A DNA stretch of 64,000 nt from Paenibacillus lautus NBRC 15380 (GTDB lineage: Bacteria; Bacillota; Bacilli; Paenibacillales; Paenibacillaceae). Below, one piece after another: positions 8,108 through 15,827 of the stretch. The notes beneath the pieces are model-generated. The model worked only from the letters and a program-made list of their open reading frames with translations. It was not told where the DNA came from and did no database searches. The position numbers were made by a program, and so were the translations under genes. Each line of letters opens with the position of its first letter. Position 1 is the first letter of the stretch. The stretch is from positions 1-64,000 of the forward strand of contig NZ_BIMF01000014.1 in assembly GCF_004000945.1 (NCBI RefSeq). Direction: 5' to 3'.

Positions 8108-9121
8108 ATGGAACAGCACGCATCAAGTTTGCTTACGATCAAGAACCTGCAAACCTCCTTTTTCACCGAACTGGGCGAAGTGAAAGCGGTGGATAATATC
8201 AGCCTAACCGTACGCAAGGGAAGGACGCTCGGGATCGTGGGTGAATCCGGTTCAGGAAAAAGCATATTGTCCCTGTCCATCCTGCGGCTGATCTTTCATC
8301 CGGGACAAATCGTCGGTGGCCAAATCCTATACAACGGTGTGAATCTGCTCGAACAATCGGACCGGCAGATGCGCAAAATAAGGGGCAATCAGATCTCGAT
8401 GATCTTCCAGGAGCCGATGACATCCCTCAATCCGGTCTTCACCGTCGGCGATCAGATCGCGGAGGCCTACCAAATCCATGAGAATCTGAGCAAAAAACAA
8501 GCGATGGACAAAGCCGTTGAGATGTTGAAGCTGGTCGGCATCCCCTCCCCGGAAAAAAGAGTCCGTCAGTACCCTTTTCAGCTGTCCGGGGGTATGCGCC
8601 AACGTGTCATGATTGCCATGGCGCTGGCGTGCAATCCGGATCTGCTCATTGCAGATGAGCCGACCACGGCGCTTGACGTGACCATTCAGGCTCAAATTCT
8701 GGAGCTGATGAAGGAGCTGCAGCGAAAGCTGCAGATGTCGATTATTTTTATCACCCATGACCTGGGCATCGTCGCGGAAACCTGCGATGACGTAGCGGTT
8801 ATGTACTGCGGAAAAGTGGTGGAGTATACCGATGTACGGACCCTCTTCAAGCATCCGAAGCACCCCTACACCATCGGCCTGATGAACTCGCTGCCGCGGC
8901 ATGATATCGATAAAGAAATACTGGAGCCGATTAAAGGCTCTGTTCCAAGCCCCTATGATCCGCAAGAAGGCTGCCGCTTCGCCCCCCGCTGTCCCCATGC
9001 AGCCAAGCTGTGTTATGACAAACTGCCGGAGCTTCAGGCGCTGGATGATAACCAGCAAGTCAGGTGCTGGAAATACACCGATCAATGGGAGCCGGAAAGC
9101 GAGGTGAACGTTCTGCCATGA
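8108..9121 (+). CDS. ABC peptide transporter ATPase (OppD/DppD-like)
   Basis: A 337-residue ATPase with Walker A GESGSGKS, signature LSGGMRQR, Walker B LLIADEPTTALD and the oligopeptide-transporter C-terminal domain (CRFAPRCPHA cysteine motif). The ATG at 8108 with AAGGGAG upstream is chosen. An in-frame extension to 8051 would run into the repeat array and lacks a ribosome binding site. It energises the OppBC pore together with the next ATPase, whose start overlaps its stop. Confidence 0.9.
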   Translation: MEQHASSLLTIKNLQTSFFTELGEVKAVDNISLTVRKGRTLGIVGESGSGKSILSLSILRLIFHPGQIVGGQILYNGVNLLEQSDRQMRKIRGNQISMIFQEPMTSLNPVFTVGDQIAEAYQIHENLSKKQAMDKAVEMLKLVGIPSPEKRVRQYPFQLSGGMRQRVMIAMALACNPDLLIADEPTTALDVTIQAQILELMKELQRKLQMSIIFITHDLGIVAETCDDVAVMYCGKVVEYTDVRTLFKHPKHPYTIGLMNSLPRHDIDKEILEPIKGSVPSPYDPQEGCRFAPRCPHAAKLCYDKLPELQALDDNQQVRCWKYTDQWEPESEVNVLP

Positions 9122-10122
9122 GCAAAGAGCTGTTAGCGGTTAAGAATCTCAAGCAGTATTTTCCAATCAAGGGCGGCATCCTGGGCCGTACCGTCAACGT
9201 CGTAAAAGCCGTGGATGATATTTCGTTCTCCGTACATGAGGGGGAAACTGTCAGTATCGTGGGCGAGTCCGGCTGCGGCAAATCAACCACGGGCCGGGCC
9301 ATCCTGAGGCTGGACGAACCAACGGCCGGCGAGATTTTGTTCGAAGGGACCGATCTGCTCTCCCTGAACAAAGCGCAGATGACCCGAAGGCGCAAAGATC
9401 TGCAGATGATTTTTCAGGACCCCTATGCTTCGCTGAATCCTAGAAAAACAGCGCTGCAAGTCCTGGAAGAAGCGATGGACATTCAGAACGTCGTTCCCAA
9501 AAAGGATCGGCGAGGACGCGCCATCGAGCTTCTGGAAACGGTCGGCCTGGCCGCCTATCAAGCTTATCGGTACCCGCATGAATTCAGCGGCGGGCAACGG
9601 CAGCGGATCGGGATAGCCCGCGCCTTGTCCGTGAATCCCAAACTGATCATTAGTGATGAAGCGGTCTCTGCGCTTGACGTGTCTATCCAGGCACAGGTGC
9701 TCAATCTGATGAAGTCGCTCCAGAAGGAATTTAAGCTGACCTATCTGTTTATCTCCCATGATCTCGGGGTCGTTCGGCATATTTCCGACCGGATTATCGT
9801 GATGTATCTGGGGACGATTGTGGAAATCGCGGATAAACACTCCCTCTTCCGGCGCCCACAGCATCCTTACACCCGCGCTCTGCTGTCGGCTATCCCGACG
9901 CTGGATCCCGAGCGCAAGAAGGAACGCATCATTCTCAAGGGGGATGTTCCCTCCCCGATTAATCCGCCTTCCGGCTGCCGATTCCACACTCGCTGCATAT
10001 ACGCCACGGATCGCTGCCGGTCCGAGACCCCGATGCTTCGGGAAGTGGTTGAGCGCGGAGGCCATCAGGCCGCCTGCCACTACATCGAAGAAATTTCGGT
10101 CGGTACGTTGGAGAAGGTATAG
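9118..10122 (+). CDS. ABC peptide transporter ATPase (OppF/DppF-like)
   Basis: A 334-residue ATPase with Walker A GESGCGKST, signature FSGGQRQR, a Walker B region LIISDEAVSALD and the OppF C-terminal CRFHTRC motif. Its ATG overlaps the oppD TGA (ATGA), which indicates translational coupling. In Walker B the usual DEP is DEA, as is common in OppF/DppF. It is the last gene of the transporter and is followed by a strong terminator at 10166-10200. Confidence 0.9.
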   Translation: MSKELLAVKNLKQYFPIKGGILGRTVNVVKAVDDISFSVHEGETVSIVGESGCGKSTTGRAILRLDEPTAGEILFEGTDLLSLNKAQMTRRRKDLQMIFQDPYASLNPRKTALQVLEEAMDIQNVVPKKDRRGRAIELLETVGLAAYQAYRYPHEFSGGQRQRIGIARALSVNPKLIISDEAVSALDVSIQAQVLNLMKSLQKEFKLTYLFISHDLGVVRHISDRIIVMYLGTIVEIADKHSLFRRPQHPYTRALLSAIPTLDPERKKERIILKGDVPSPINPPSGCRFHTRCIYATDRCRSETPMLREVVERGGHQAACHYIEEISVGTLEKV

Positions 10123-10165
10123 CATCTGCGTCACCGAACGACAACGATACCTCTCTATAAACGTG

Positions 10166-10200
10166 AAAAAAGCGAGATATCGAATCTCGCTTTTTCTTTT
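10166..10200 (+). terminator. intrinsic terminator after oppF
   Basis: Stem AAAAAGCGAGAT / ATCTCGCTTTTT around a 4-5 nt loop, followed by TCTTTT. It closes the opp operon and separates it from the pyrK/EET region. Confidence 0.85.
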
Positions 10201-10357
10201 GCAAAAGATAGGGCCTGCTTATCGGAATCGCATAGTGATACTCAGCCTCCACTAAGCCACCTTCATTGGAGTCGCTTCTTCGCTAATCCGTTCCGATCTT
10301 TTTCATGGGCGAATTTACTTATAACATGTATGGATCCGTTTCTAGTATTTTAGTTAG

Positions 10358-10459
10358 TTAAGTTAGGAGTTTAGATCCTGACACCGTTTCGGTTAGTTCG
10401 CGATTGATCCGTGATCCCTCATGCAGACCCGGATGTGCAACGATCACCAGTGTTCTCAT
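10358..10459 (-). pseudogene. truncated NAD(P)H oxidoreductase (flavodoxin-like fold) remnant
   Basis: After an ATG at 10459 with a good GGGGGA ribosome binding site, only 33 codons follow: MRTLVIVAHPGLHEGSRINR and a few more, then a stop. This matches the N-terminal beta1-loop of YwrO/KefF-type NAD(P)H:quinone oxidoreductases (TLVIVAHP), which are normally about 175-200 residues long. The rest is missing. It appears to be a decayed gene left between the opp terminator and the pyrK promoter. Confidence 0.6.
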
Positions 10460-10513
10460 GTATGATCCCCCACCCTTTTCAGTCTCGTGTATGTATACAA
10501 AAGGTATCAATCC

Positions 10514-10558
10514 CGGATAACGCCCGAATATGAGAAATGTCACAGGTGGCGTTATCCG
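10514..10558 (+). repeat. perfect 11-bp inverted repeat flanking the Fnr-like box
   Basis: CGGATAACGCC (10514-10524) and GGCGTTATCCG (10548-10558) are exact inverted copies separated by 23 bp. The Crp/Fnr-like dyad 10529-10544 lies inside the loop. There is no T run, so it does not look like a terminator. It could be a second operator pair around the pyrK promoter. Confidence 0.7.
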
Positions 10559-10571
10559 TCTGTGATACTGT
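10529..10571 (+). promoter_or_regulatory. pyrK promoter: Fnr/Crp-like box at about -41.5 plus extended -10
   Basis: TATGA-GAAATG-TCACA (10529-10544) matches TGTGA-N6-TCACA at 9 of 10 positions. Exactly 21 bp further is TACTGT (10566-10571), preceded by TGA, an extended -10 element. The predicted start is near 10578, placing the dyad centre at -41.5, the class II activator position. The pyrK GTG follows at 10624. Confidence 0.65.
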
Positions 10572-10623
10572 AGCAAGGAACATAGCGGGCGGAAAAAGTA
10601 CGCCAAGGGAGGAGAATGAGAAC

Positions 10624-11325
10624 GTGGCCCTTGTTATTCAAAATGTCAGATTGGCCCATCGCATCTATCGACTTACCGTTCAAGGCAGCTATTCGGCACG
10701 AATGGGACAGTTCTTCATGCTTCGCTGCTGGGATACCTATCCCGTCCTGTCACGACCGATCAGCGTTCATAACCAGACGGAGGACTCCGTTTCCTTCTTA
10801 TATCGCGTGCATGGAACAGGCACATGGCTGCTATCGGCGCTTCAAGCGGGTGACAAGATTCAGCTGGAAGGACCTTACGGGCAAGGATTCCCCGAGCCCC
10901 AAGGCCGGACGGCACTGGTAGGAGGCGGCATTGGAGTAGCCCCGCTGCTGCTGGCAGCTAAGGAAATACCCGAGGCCAGCGTATATCTGGGATACACCAG
11001 CGTCCCTTTTGGAGTCACCGGATTCCACGAGTTAGGCCGCAATGTCACCGTCAAATCCGGCGGCACCATAATAGATGCAGTGGACCCGAGCCGCTATGAT
11101 ACGATATTCGCATGCGGACCGGTTGCCATGATGCACAGTCTGGCCCAAAAAGCGGAAGGTACCAGCGCCAAGCTCCACGTCTCCATCGAGAAGCGAATGG
11201 GCTGCGGCATCGGGGCATGCAACAGCTGCACGTTAACCTCCGCTGGCTCAAGTCGCAAGGTATGCACCGATGGCCCCGTATTTCCGGCGAAGGAGGTGAA
11301 TTGGAATGATCTCCATCGATTGTGA
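10624..11325 (+). CDS. pyrK: dihydroorotate dehydrogenase electron transfer subunit (PyrK)
   Basis: A 233-residue FAD/[2Fe-2S] protein that passes electrons between PyrD and NAD(H). It has a ferredoxin-reductase-like fold: flavin-binding RPISVH, the nucleotide motif VGGGIGVAPLLLA, and the C-terminal cluster ligands in GCGIGACNSC and later KVCTDGPVF. GTG at 10624 is chosen, because GGAGGAG stands 9 bp before it; an ATG 87 bp upstream overlaps the promoter box. It overlaps pyrD by 20 bp. No other pyrimidine gene is nearby. The gene stands alone before the EET locus, behind an Fnr-like box. Confidence 0.9.
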   Translation: MALVIQNVRLAHRIYRLTVQGSYSARMGQFFMLRCWDTYPVLSRPISVHNQTEDSVSFLYRVHGTGTWLLSALQAGDKIQLEGPYGQGFPEPQGRTALVGGGIGVAPLLLAAKEIPEASVYLGYTSVPFGVTGFHELGRNVTVKSGGTIIDAVDPSRYDTIFACGPVAMMHSLAQKAEGTSAKLHVSIEKRMGCGIGACNSCTLTSAGSSRKVCTDGPVFPAKEVNWNDLHRL

Positions 11326-12238
11326 ACTGGCGGGCGTACCGCTGGCGAACCCGATTTTGGCGGCATCGGGCACGTTTGGATTCGGCAAACCGTATGCGGA
11401 TCTGTATCCGCTTCGCAAGCTTGGAGGCATTATCTCCAAGGGACTGACCCTGACGCCACGAATCGGCAACTCAGGAACACGGCTTTATGAAACGCCATCC
11501 GGCATCATGAACAGCATAGGCCTTGAGAATCCGGGCATCCCCGCTTTTCTGGAGCATGAATTATCCGAGATGACCTCGCACGGGACGGCGGTCATCGTCA
11601 ATCTTGGCGGCGGCACCATACGGGAATATACGGAGGGCGCCGAGCTGCTTACCGAAGCCAGCCTCAAGTTACGGTCATCCGGCAAACGAGCCGTCGACAT
11701 GATTGAGCTCAACATCTCCTGCCCCAACATCAAGGAAGGCGGGCTGGCCTTCGGCGTTGAGAATGAGCAGGCTCAAGAGGTGGTTCGCGCAGTCCGGAAA
11801 GCGACCACGCTGCCTCTGCTCGTCAAGCTCTCTCCCGGCGCAAGGGATTTGAAGGAAATGGCACGCATGTGTGAGGCCGAAGGCGCTGATGGTCTTTCGC
11901 TCATCAATACGATCCAAGCGATGGCGATTGATATTCGGGAACGGCGAAGCGTTTTTGACAGAGCCTACGCGGGGCTGTCCGGGCCGGCAATTAAGCCGAT
12001 CGCGCTCCGCATGGTCCATCAGGTGGCACGGTCGGTATCCATCCCGGTCGTTGGAATCGGCGGCATCAGCAGCGCCGAGGACATCCTCGAATTCATTATG
12101 GCTGGCGCCGCTGCCGTACAGATCGGAACCTACAACTTCATCAACCTGCGGGCCGGCGATACCCTGGCCGAAGAATTGATTGAATTGATGGAAAGCGAAG
12201 GCATCCATTCGCTGGATGACATTCGAGGCATTATCTAA
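11306..12238 (+). CDS. pyrD: dihydroorotate dehydrogenase, class 1B catalytic subunit (PyrD)
   Basis: A 310-residue FMN-containing TIM barrel that oxidises dihydroorotate to orotate. The class 1 active-site loop is NISCPN with Cys139 as the catalytic base (class 2 enzymes have Ser), and the FMN-phosphate region PVVGIGGISSAEDILEFIMAGA is intact. AAGGAGGTG precedes the ATG inside the pyrK 3' end. With PyrK it forms the NAD-linked 1B enzyme. Whether this is the cell's only copy or a second, anaerobically used one cannot be told from the window. Confidence 0.93.
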   Translation: MISIDCELAGVPLANPILAASGTFGFGKPYADLYPLRKLGGIISKGLTLTPRIGNSGTRLYETPSGIMNSIGLENPGIPAFLEHELSEMTSHGTAVIVNLGGGTIREYTEGAELLTEASLKLRSSGKRAVDMIELNISCPNIKEGGLAFGVENEQAQEVVRAVRKATTLPLLVKLSPGARDLKEMARMCEAEGADGLSLINTIQAMAIDIRERRSVFDRAYAGLSGPAIKPIALRMVHQVARSVSIPVVGIGGISSAEDILEFIMAGAAAVQIGTYNFINLRAGDTLAEELIELMESEGIHSLDDIRGII

Positions 12239-12298
12239 CCTATGAACCTGCATGCACAATCAACAGGATCATCCCGAACATGAAGCACCGACACTCTT

Positions 12299-12341
12299 TG
12301 TGATTTTTTTCACCGATAACTATTCTTTTTAAGAATAAAAT
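12299..12341 (+). promoter_or_regulatory. pplA promoter: Fnr/Crp-like box at -41.5 plus -10
   Basis: TGTGA-TTTTTT-TCACC (12299-12314) matches the Crp/Fnr dyad at 9 of 10 positions. After exactly 21 bp comes TAAAAT (12336-12341), a 5/6 match to TATAAT. The predicted start near 12348 gives a dyad centre of -41.5. A TATTCTT / AAGAATA inverted repeat (12321-12337) also lies between the two elements. Confidence 0.7.
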
Positions 12342-12357
12342 GAACTCAAGAACAATA

Positions 12358-12377
12358 TTTGTGAAGTAATTCACAAA
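12358..12377 (+). promoter_or_regulatory. Rex-type operator downstream of the pplA start site
   Basis: TTTGTGAA-GTAA-TTCACAAA is a perfect 8-bp dyad. Its inner 18 bp fit the Rex consensus TTGTGAA-N4-TTCACAA exactly, and the core also fits TGTGA-N6-TCACA. It is centred about +19 to +20 from the predicted pplA transcription start and ends 20 bp before the ATG, a position suited to repression. Rex or the locus Fnr protein could bind. Confidence 0.65.
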
Positions 12378-12396
12378 ATCATAGGAGGAAACCAGA

Positions 12397-13305
12397 ATGA
12401 AAAGGACACTCTCTCTATCCCTCTCCGTCATGTTGATTTTTGCGCTGCTCGTAGGCTGCGGAGGCAACGGAGACAAAGAGCCTGTCACCACGGACAAACC
12501 GGCAGAGAGCCAAAACACGGATAACGCAAGTAATACAGAACAGACTGCACAAGAAGGAACCTTGCAGGACGGCTTATATTACGCCGAAGGCGATTTTGCC
12601 GAAGATTCCGGCTGGAAGGAACTTGTAGCGATTAAAGTCGAAGGCGGCAAAATCGTCAGCGCCAACTGGAACGGACTTCATAAGGACGGCGGCTTGGACA
12701 AAAAGATGTTTTCCGAAAAAGGCTTCTACGGCATGAAGGAAAAAGGCGGCGCTCAAGCGGAATGGCATGAGCAGGCAGCCAAAATGGAGGAATACCTGGT
12801 GGCTCAGCAGTCGGTTGAAGGCTTGACCTTGAACGATGAAGGCCGCACGGATGCCGTGTCCGGGGTATCGATCCATGTCAACGGTTTTACGGAGCTGGCA
12901 GCAAAAGCGCTGGCGGCGGGACCTGTTGAAGCAGGACCATACAAAGACGGCAGCTATCACGCAGAAGCGGCTGATTTTGACGCTAAGTCCGGCTGGAAAG
13001 AAACCGTCGACGTTACCGTTATTAACGGCAAGATCGCCGCGGTCAGCTGGAACGGCATTCATAAAGACGGCGGTACCGATAAAGTTACCCGTTCCAAATC
13101 CGGTGAATACGGCATGAAGAACGGCGGAGCTCAATCCGAATGGCATGAACAGGCTTATCAAGCCGAGCAGTATTTAATTGAAAAACAAGATCCGCAAGCA
13201 ATCGTAACGGCGGAAGACGGCAAAACCGATGCCATCTCCGGTGTGTCGATCCACGTCAATGGATTCGTAGAGCTGGCAACAAAAGCACTCGAAGGCGCCA
13301 AATAA
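12397..13305 (+). CDS. pplA: two-domain FMN-binding lipoprotein, PplA-like (extracellular electron transfer)
   Basis: A 302-residue lipoprotein with signal peptide, lipobox LLVGC (Cys21) and a Glu/Thr/Asn-rich linker, followed by two homologous FMN-binding domains (about 55-172 and 180-300). Each has GxW-K-E and a WNG(L/I)HKDGG core, and each ends in the flavinylation motif DA(V/I)SGVS. Ser158 and Ser284 are the likely phosphoester-FMN sites, where many family members have Thr. In Listeria, PplA carries electrons from the membrane to extracellular acceptors. The ApbE enzyme at 21810 would attach the FMN. Confidence 0.88.
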   Translation: MKRTLSLSLSVMLIFALLVGCGGNGDKEPVTTDKPAESQNTDNASNTEQTAQEGTLQDGLYYAEGDFAEDSGWKELVAIKVEGGKIVSANWNGLHKDGGLDKKMFSEKGFYGMKEKGGAQAEWHEQAAKMEEYLVAQQSVEGLTLNDEGRTDAVSGVSIHVNGFTELAAKALAAGPVEAGPYKDGSYHAEAADFDAKSGWKETVDVTVINGKIAAVSWNGIHKDGGTDKVTRSKSGEYGMKNGGAQSEWHEQAYQAEQYLIEKQDPQAIVTAEDGKTDAISGVSIHVNGFVELATKALEGAK

Positions 13306-13354
13306 GCACAAGAGCGAGAGATAGAAGACAACTATTCCTTGAGGGGAGATTCGC

Positions 13355-15238
13355 ATGAAACACATTATCGTGCTGGGCGGCGGATATGGCGGTATACTTA
13401 CCGCCAAGAAGCTGGCTAAACGACTGCGCAAACAGAAAGATTTGCGGATAACACTCATCGACCGCAAGCCGTATCATACGCTGCTGACCGAGCTTCATGA
13501 AGTGGCCGCGAACCGGGTCGAGGAGGATTCCATCAAAATCGACCTGAAGAAAGTGTTCTCCGGATTCCGCAATGTAGACGTGGTGCTGGATGAAATCGGC
13601 GGCATCGACTTTGAAGGCCAAACACTCCGTGGAGATAAACAAACCTACAACTACGATTATCTGGTCATCGGAACAGGCAGCAAGCCAACCTTCTTCGGCA
13701 TACCGGGCGCAGATCAACACGCCTTTACCTTATGGTCGTATGATGATGCTGTACGCTTGAAGGAACACACCCTGAATATGTTCCGAAAAGCCGTGCTGGA
13801 GCGCGACCCGCAGGTTCGCAAAGAAATGCTGACCTTCGTCGTGGTCGGCGGGGGATTCACCGGGGTCGAAATGATCGGCGAGCTGGCCGAATTTACTCAA
13901 CAATTATGCAAAGAGTTCTACGTCGATCCAAGCGAGGTTACGCTTCATGTTGCCGACATGGTCGACAAGATCCTGCCGATCCTGCCCGAACCGTTAATCC
14001 GCAAAGCCGAGAAACGCCTACGCAAAATGAACGTCAATATCATTACAGGCTCCAAGATTACGGAAGTTAAACCGGACGGCGTTACCGTCGGCGGCAGCGA
14101 CATCAAATCCCGTACGGTTATCTGGACCGCAGGGGTTGAGGGTTCTGACGTAGTCGGCAATATGGATGTCGAGCAAAAAGGCCGCAAGCGCATTTTGACC
14201 AACGACAAGCTTCAAGTTCCTGCCCATCCGAACGTTTATGTCGTCGGGGACAATATTTTCTACATTCCTGAGGGAGCGGCTGCACCCGTACCTCAAATGG
14301 TGGAAAATGCGGAACTCGCAGCCCCGGTCATCGCGCATAACATCGTGGCTGAACTATTGAACAAACCGATGAAATCCTACAAACCGACGTTCCACGGGAC
14401 GATGGTCTGTATCGGCAGCCGCTACGGGGTAGCTAACGTGGGTGTGCCTGGCCACATGTTCAGGCTCAGCGGCTTCCTGGCTATGCTGGTCAAACATATG
14501 ATCAATATGCTCTATCTGTTCCAGGTTTGCGGCTTCAACAAGGTATATCACTACCTGCTGCATGAATTCTTCCATGTTCGGAACAATCGCAGCTTCGTGG
14601 GCGGACATTTTGCCAAACGGTCTCCGAATTTCTGGCTTGTTCCGCTGCGGATTTTTGCCGGATGGATGTGGCTCTCTCAGGGATGGGGTAAGATCCACAA
14701 GATTATTGAGGATCCGAATAAGGTGTTCCTGATTCCTGCCAAAGCAGCCGATGGCGTAAGCGCAGCGTCTGCTGCCGGTGCCGATGCTGCCGGAGCAGTC
14801 GGAGCTGGAGCGGCTGACGCGGTCTCCGCCGCCTCCGCTTATACCGCAGAAGCGGTATCGGCCCTGCCGGTTCCGGGTTTCATGAAGTCGATTGTCGATT
14901 GGTCGATGGACCTGATGTTTTACACCGGCGACGGCGGCTATACTTCGCTCGCCTATGTGTTTCAGACCTCGATGGTCCTGGCTGAGCTGATCGTCGGCAT
15001 CCTGCTGATCGTCGGATTGTTCACGGCACCTGCAGCCGTAGCCAGCGTTGCCATGGGCGCGATGGTTTGGGTATCGGGTATGGCACCTAACGAAATGCTG
15101 TGGTATCTGGCAGCTGGGATCGCCTTAATCGGCGGATCGGGCAGCACGTTCGGACTGGACTACTACGTATATCCTTGGCTGAAGAAGGTATGGAAACGAA
15201 TACCGATCGTAAGGCGATGGTACGTGTATACGGACTAA
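13355..15238 (+). CDS. ndh2: type II NADH dehydrogenase fused to a DoxX-like membrane domain (Ndh2 of EET)
   Basis: 627 residues. The N-terminal ~400 residues are an NDH-2 flavoprotein with two dinucleotide folds (LGGGYGG near residue 8, VVVGGGFTGVEM near 165) and a YVVGDN FAD motif. A C-terminal DoxX-like membrane domain (about 420-620) follows, broken by an Ala/Gly-rich insertion (about 465-510). This length and fusion match the Listeria EET enzyme rather than respiratory Ndh of about 400 residues. It oxidises NADH and reduces a membrane quinone. It follows pplA by 49 bp. Confidence 0.9.
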   Translation: MKHIIVLGGGYGGILTAKKLAKRLRKQKDLRITLIDRKPYHTLLTELHEVAANRVEEDSIKIDLKKVFSGFRNVDVVLDEIGGIDFEGQTLRGDKQTYNYDYLVIGTGSKPTFFGIPGADQHAFTLWSYDDAVRLKEHTLNMFRKAVLERDPQVRKEMLTFVVVGGGFTGVEMIGELAEFTQQLCKEFYVDPSEVTLHVADMVDKILPILPEPLIRKAEKRLRKMNVNIITGSKITEVKPDGVTVGGSDIKSRTVIWTAGVEGSDVVGNMDVEQKGRKRILTNDKLQVPAHPNVYVVGDNIFYIPEGAAAPVPQMVENAELAAPVIAHNIVAELLNKPMKSYKPTFHGTMVCIGSRYGVANVGVPGHMFRLSGFLAMLVKHMINMLYLFQVCGFNKVYHYLLHEFFHVRNNRSFVGGHFAKRSPNFWLVPLRIFAGWMWLSQGWGKIHKIIEDPNKVFLIPAKAADGVSAASAAGADAAGAVGAGAADAVSAASAYTAEAVSALPVPGFMKSIVDWSMDLMFYTGDGGYTSLAYVFQTSMVLAELIVGILLIVGLFTAPAAVASVAMGAMVWVSGMAPNEMLWYLAAGIALIGGSGSTFGLDYYVYPWLKKVWKRIPIVRRWYVYTD

Positions 15239-15357
15239 ACTTCCACCATTCGAGAGAAACGGCTTATCTTATCGTGCTTGCCGATTCGGTTCATAGGCCG
15301 TTCTGCCGGGATTCACACTCTTAATCAACACGAGCCTTCCGGAAGGAGTCAATAACG

Positions 15358-15795
15358 ATGGATATGAAGCTATTACAGGATACGATCGACCTGCTTCGGT
15401 CGCATATCGATTCCGGAACGGATATCGATTGGATGGAGATGGATAACAGGCCGGTGAGAGACATTGCCGATATGCTCAACGCTTATGAACTGGCCTATTC
15501 CCGTAAAATGACAGTGCTGGCATGCTGCATCCTGATTCATTCCGCGCTAAGCAAGCACGGCAAGCTGCAGGCACAGGACAACGAGAGATTGACGCGCATG
15601 CTGCTGGACGGCGATTATTTGACCGGGCTCATGTACCGGATTGCCGTCAAACGGAAGGAATGGAAGCTGCTGTCCCGGCTCCTCCCCCTCCATAAGCGCA
15701 TGCAGCTGAAACTGATGAAGAACGTTTCACCCGAAATCCTGCTTAAAGAGCTGAAGCGCGAAATCCGTAGCTATCTGGAACAGCGGAGCGCGTAA
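15358..15795 (+). CDS. small helical protein resembling heptaprenyl diphosphate synthase component I (HepS-like)
   Basis: A 145-residue, largely helical protein containing DGDYLTGLMYRIA, which recalls the GDYL motif of the non-catalytic HepS/GerCA subunit of two-component polyprenyl synthases. Normal HepS proteins are about 250 residues, so this is a short version. It is encoded 32 bp before the DDxxD-containing polyprenyl synthase, which supports a partner role. The assignment rests on the motif and context and is moderate. CGGAAGGAG precedes the ATG. Confidence 0.55.
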   Translation: MDMKLLQDTIDLLRSHIDSGTDIDWMEMDNRPVRDIADMLNAYELAYSRKMTVLACCILIHSALSKHGKLQAQDNERLTRMLLDGDYLTGLMYRIAVKRKEWKLLSRLLPLHKRMQLKLMKNVSPEILLKELKREIRSYLEQRSA

Positions 15796-15827
15796 GGAGC
15801 CATCTGGGAAAAGGAGCGATGATACAG

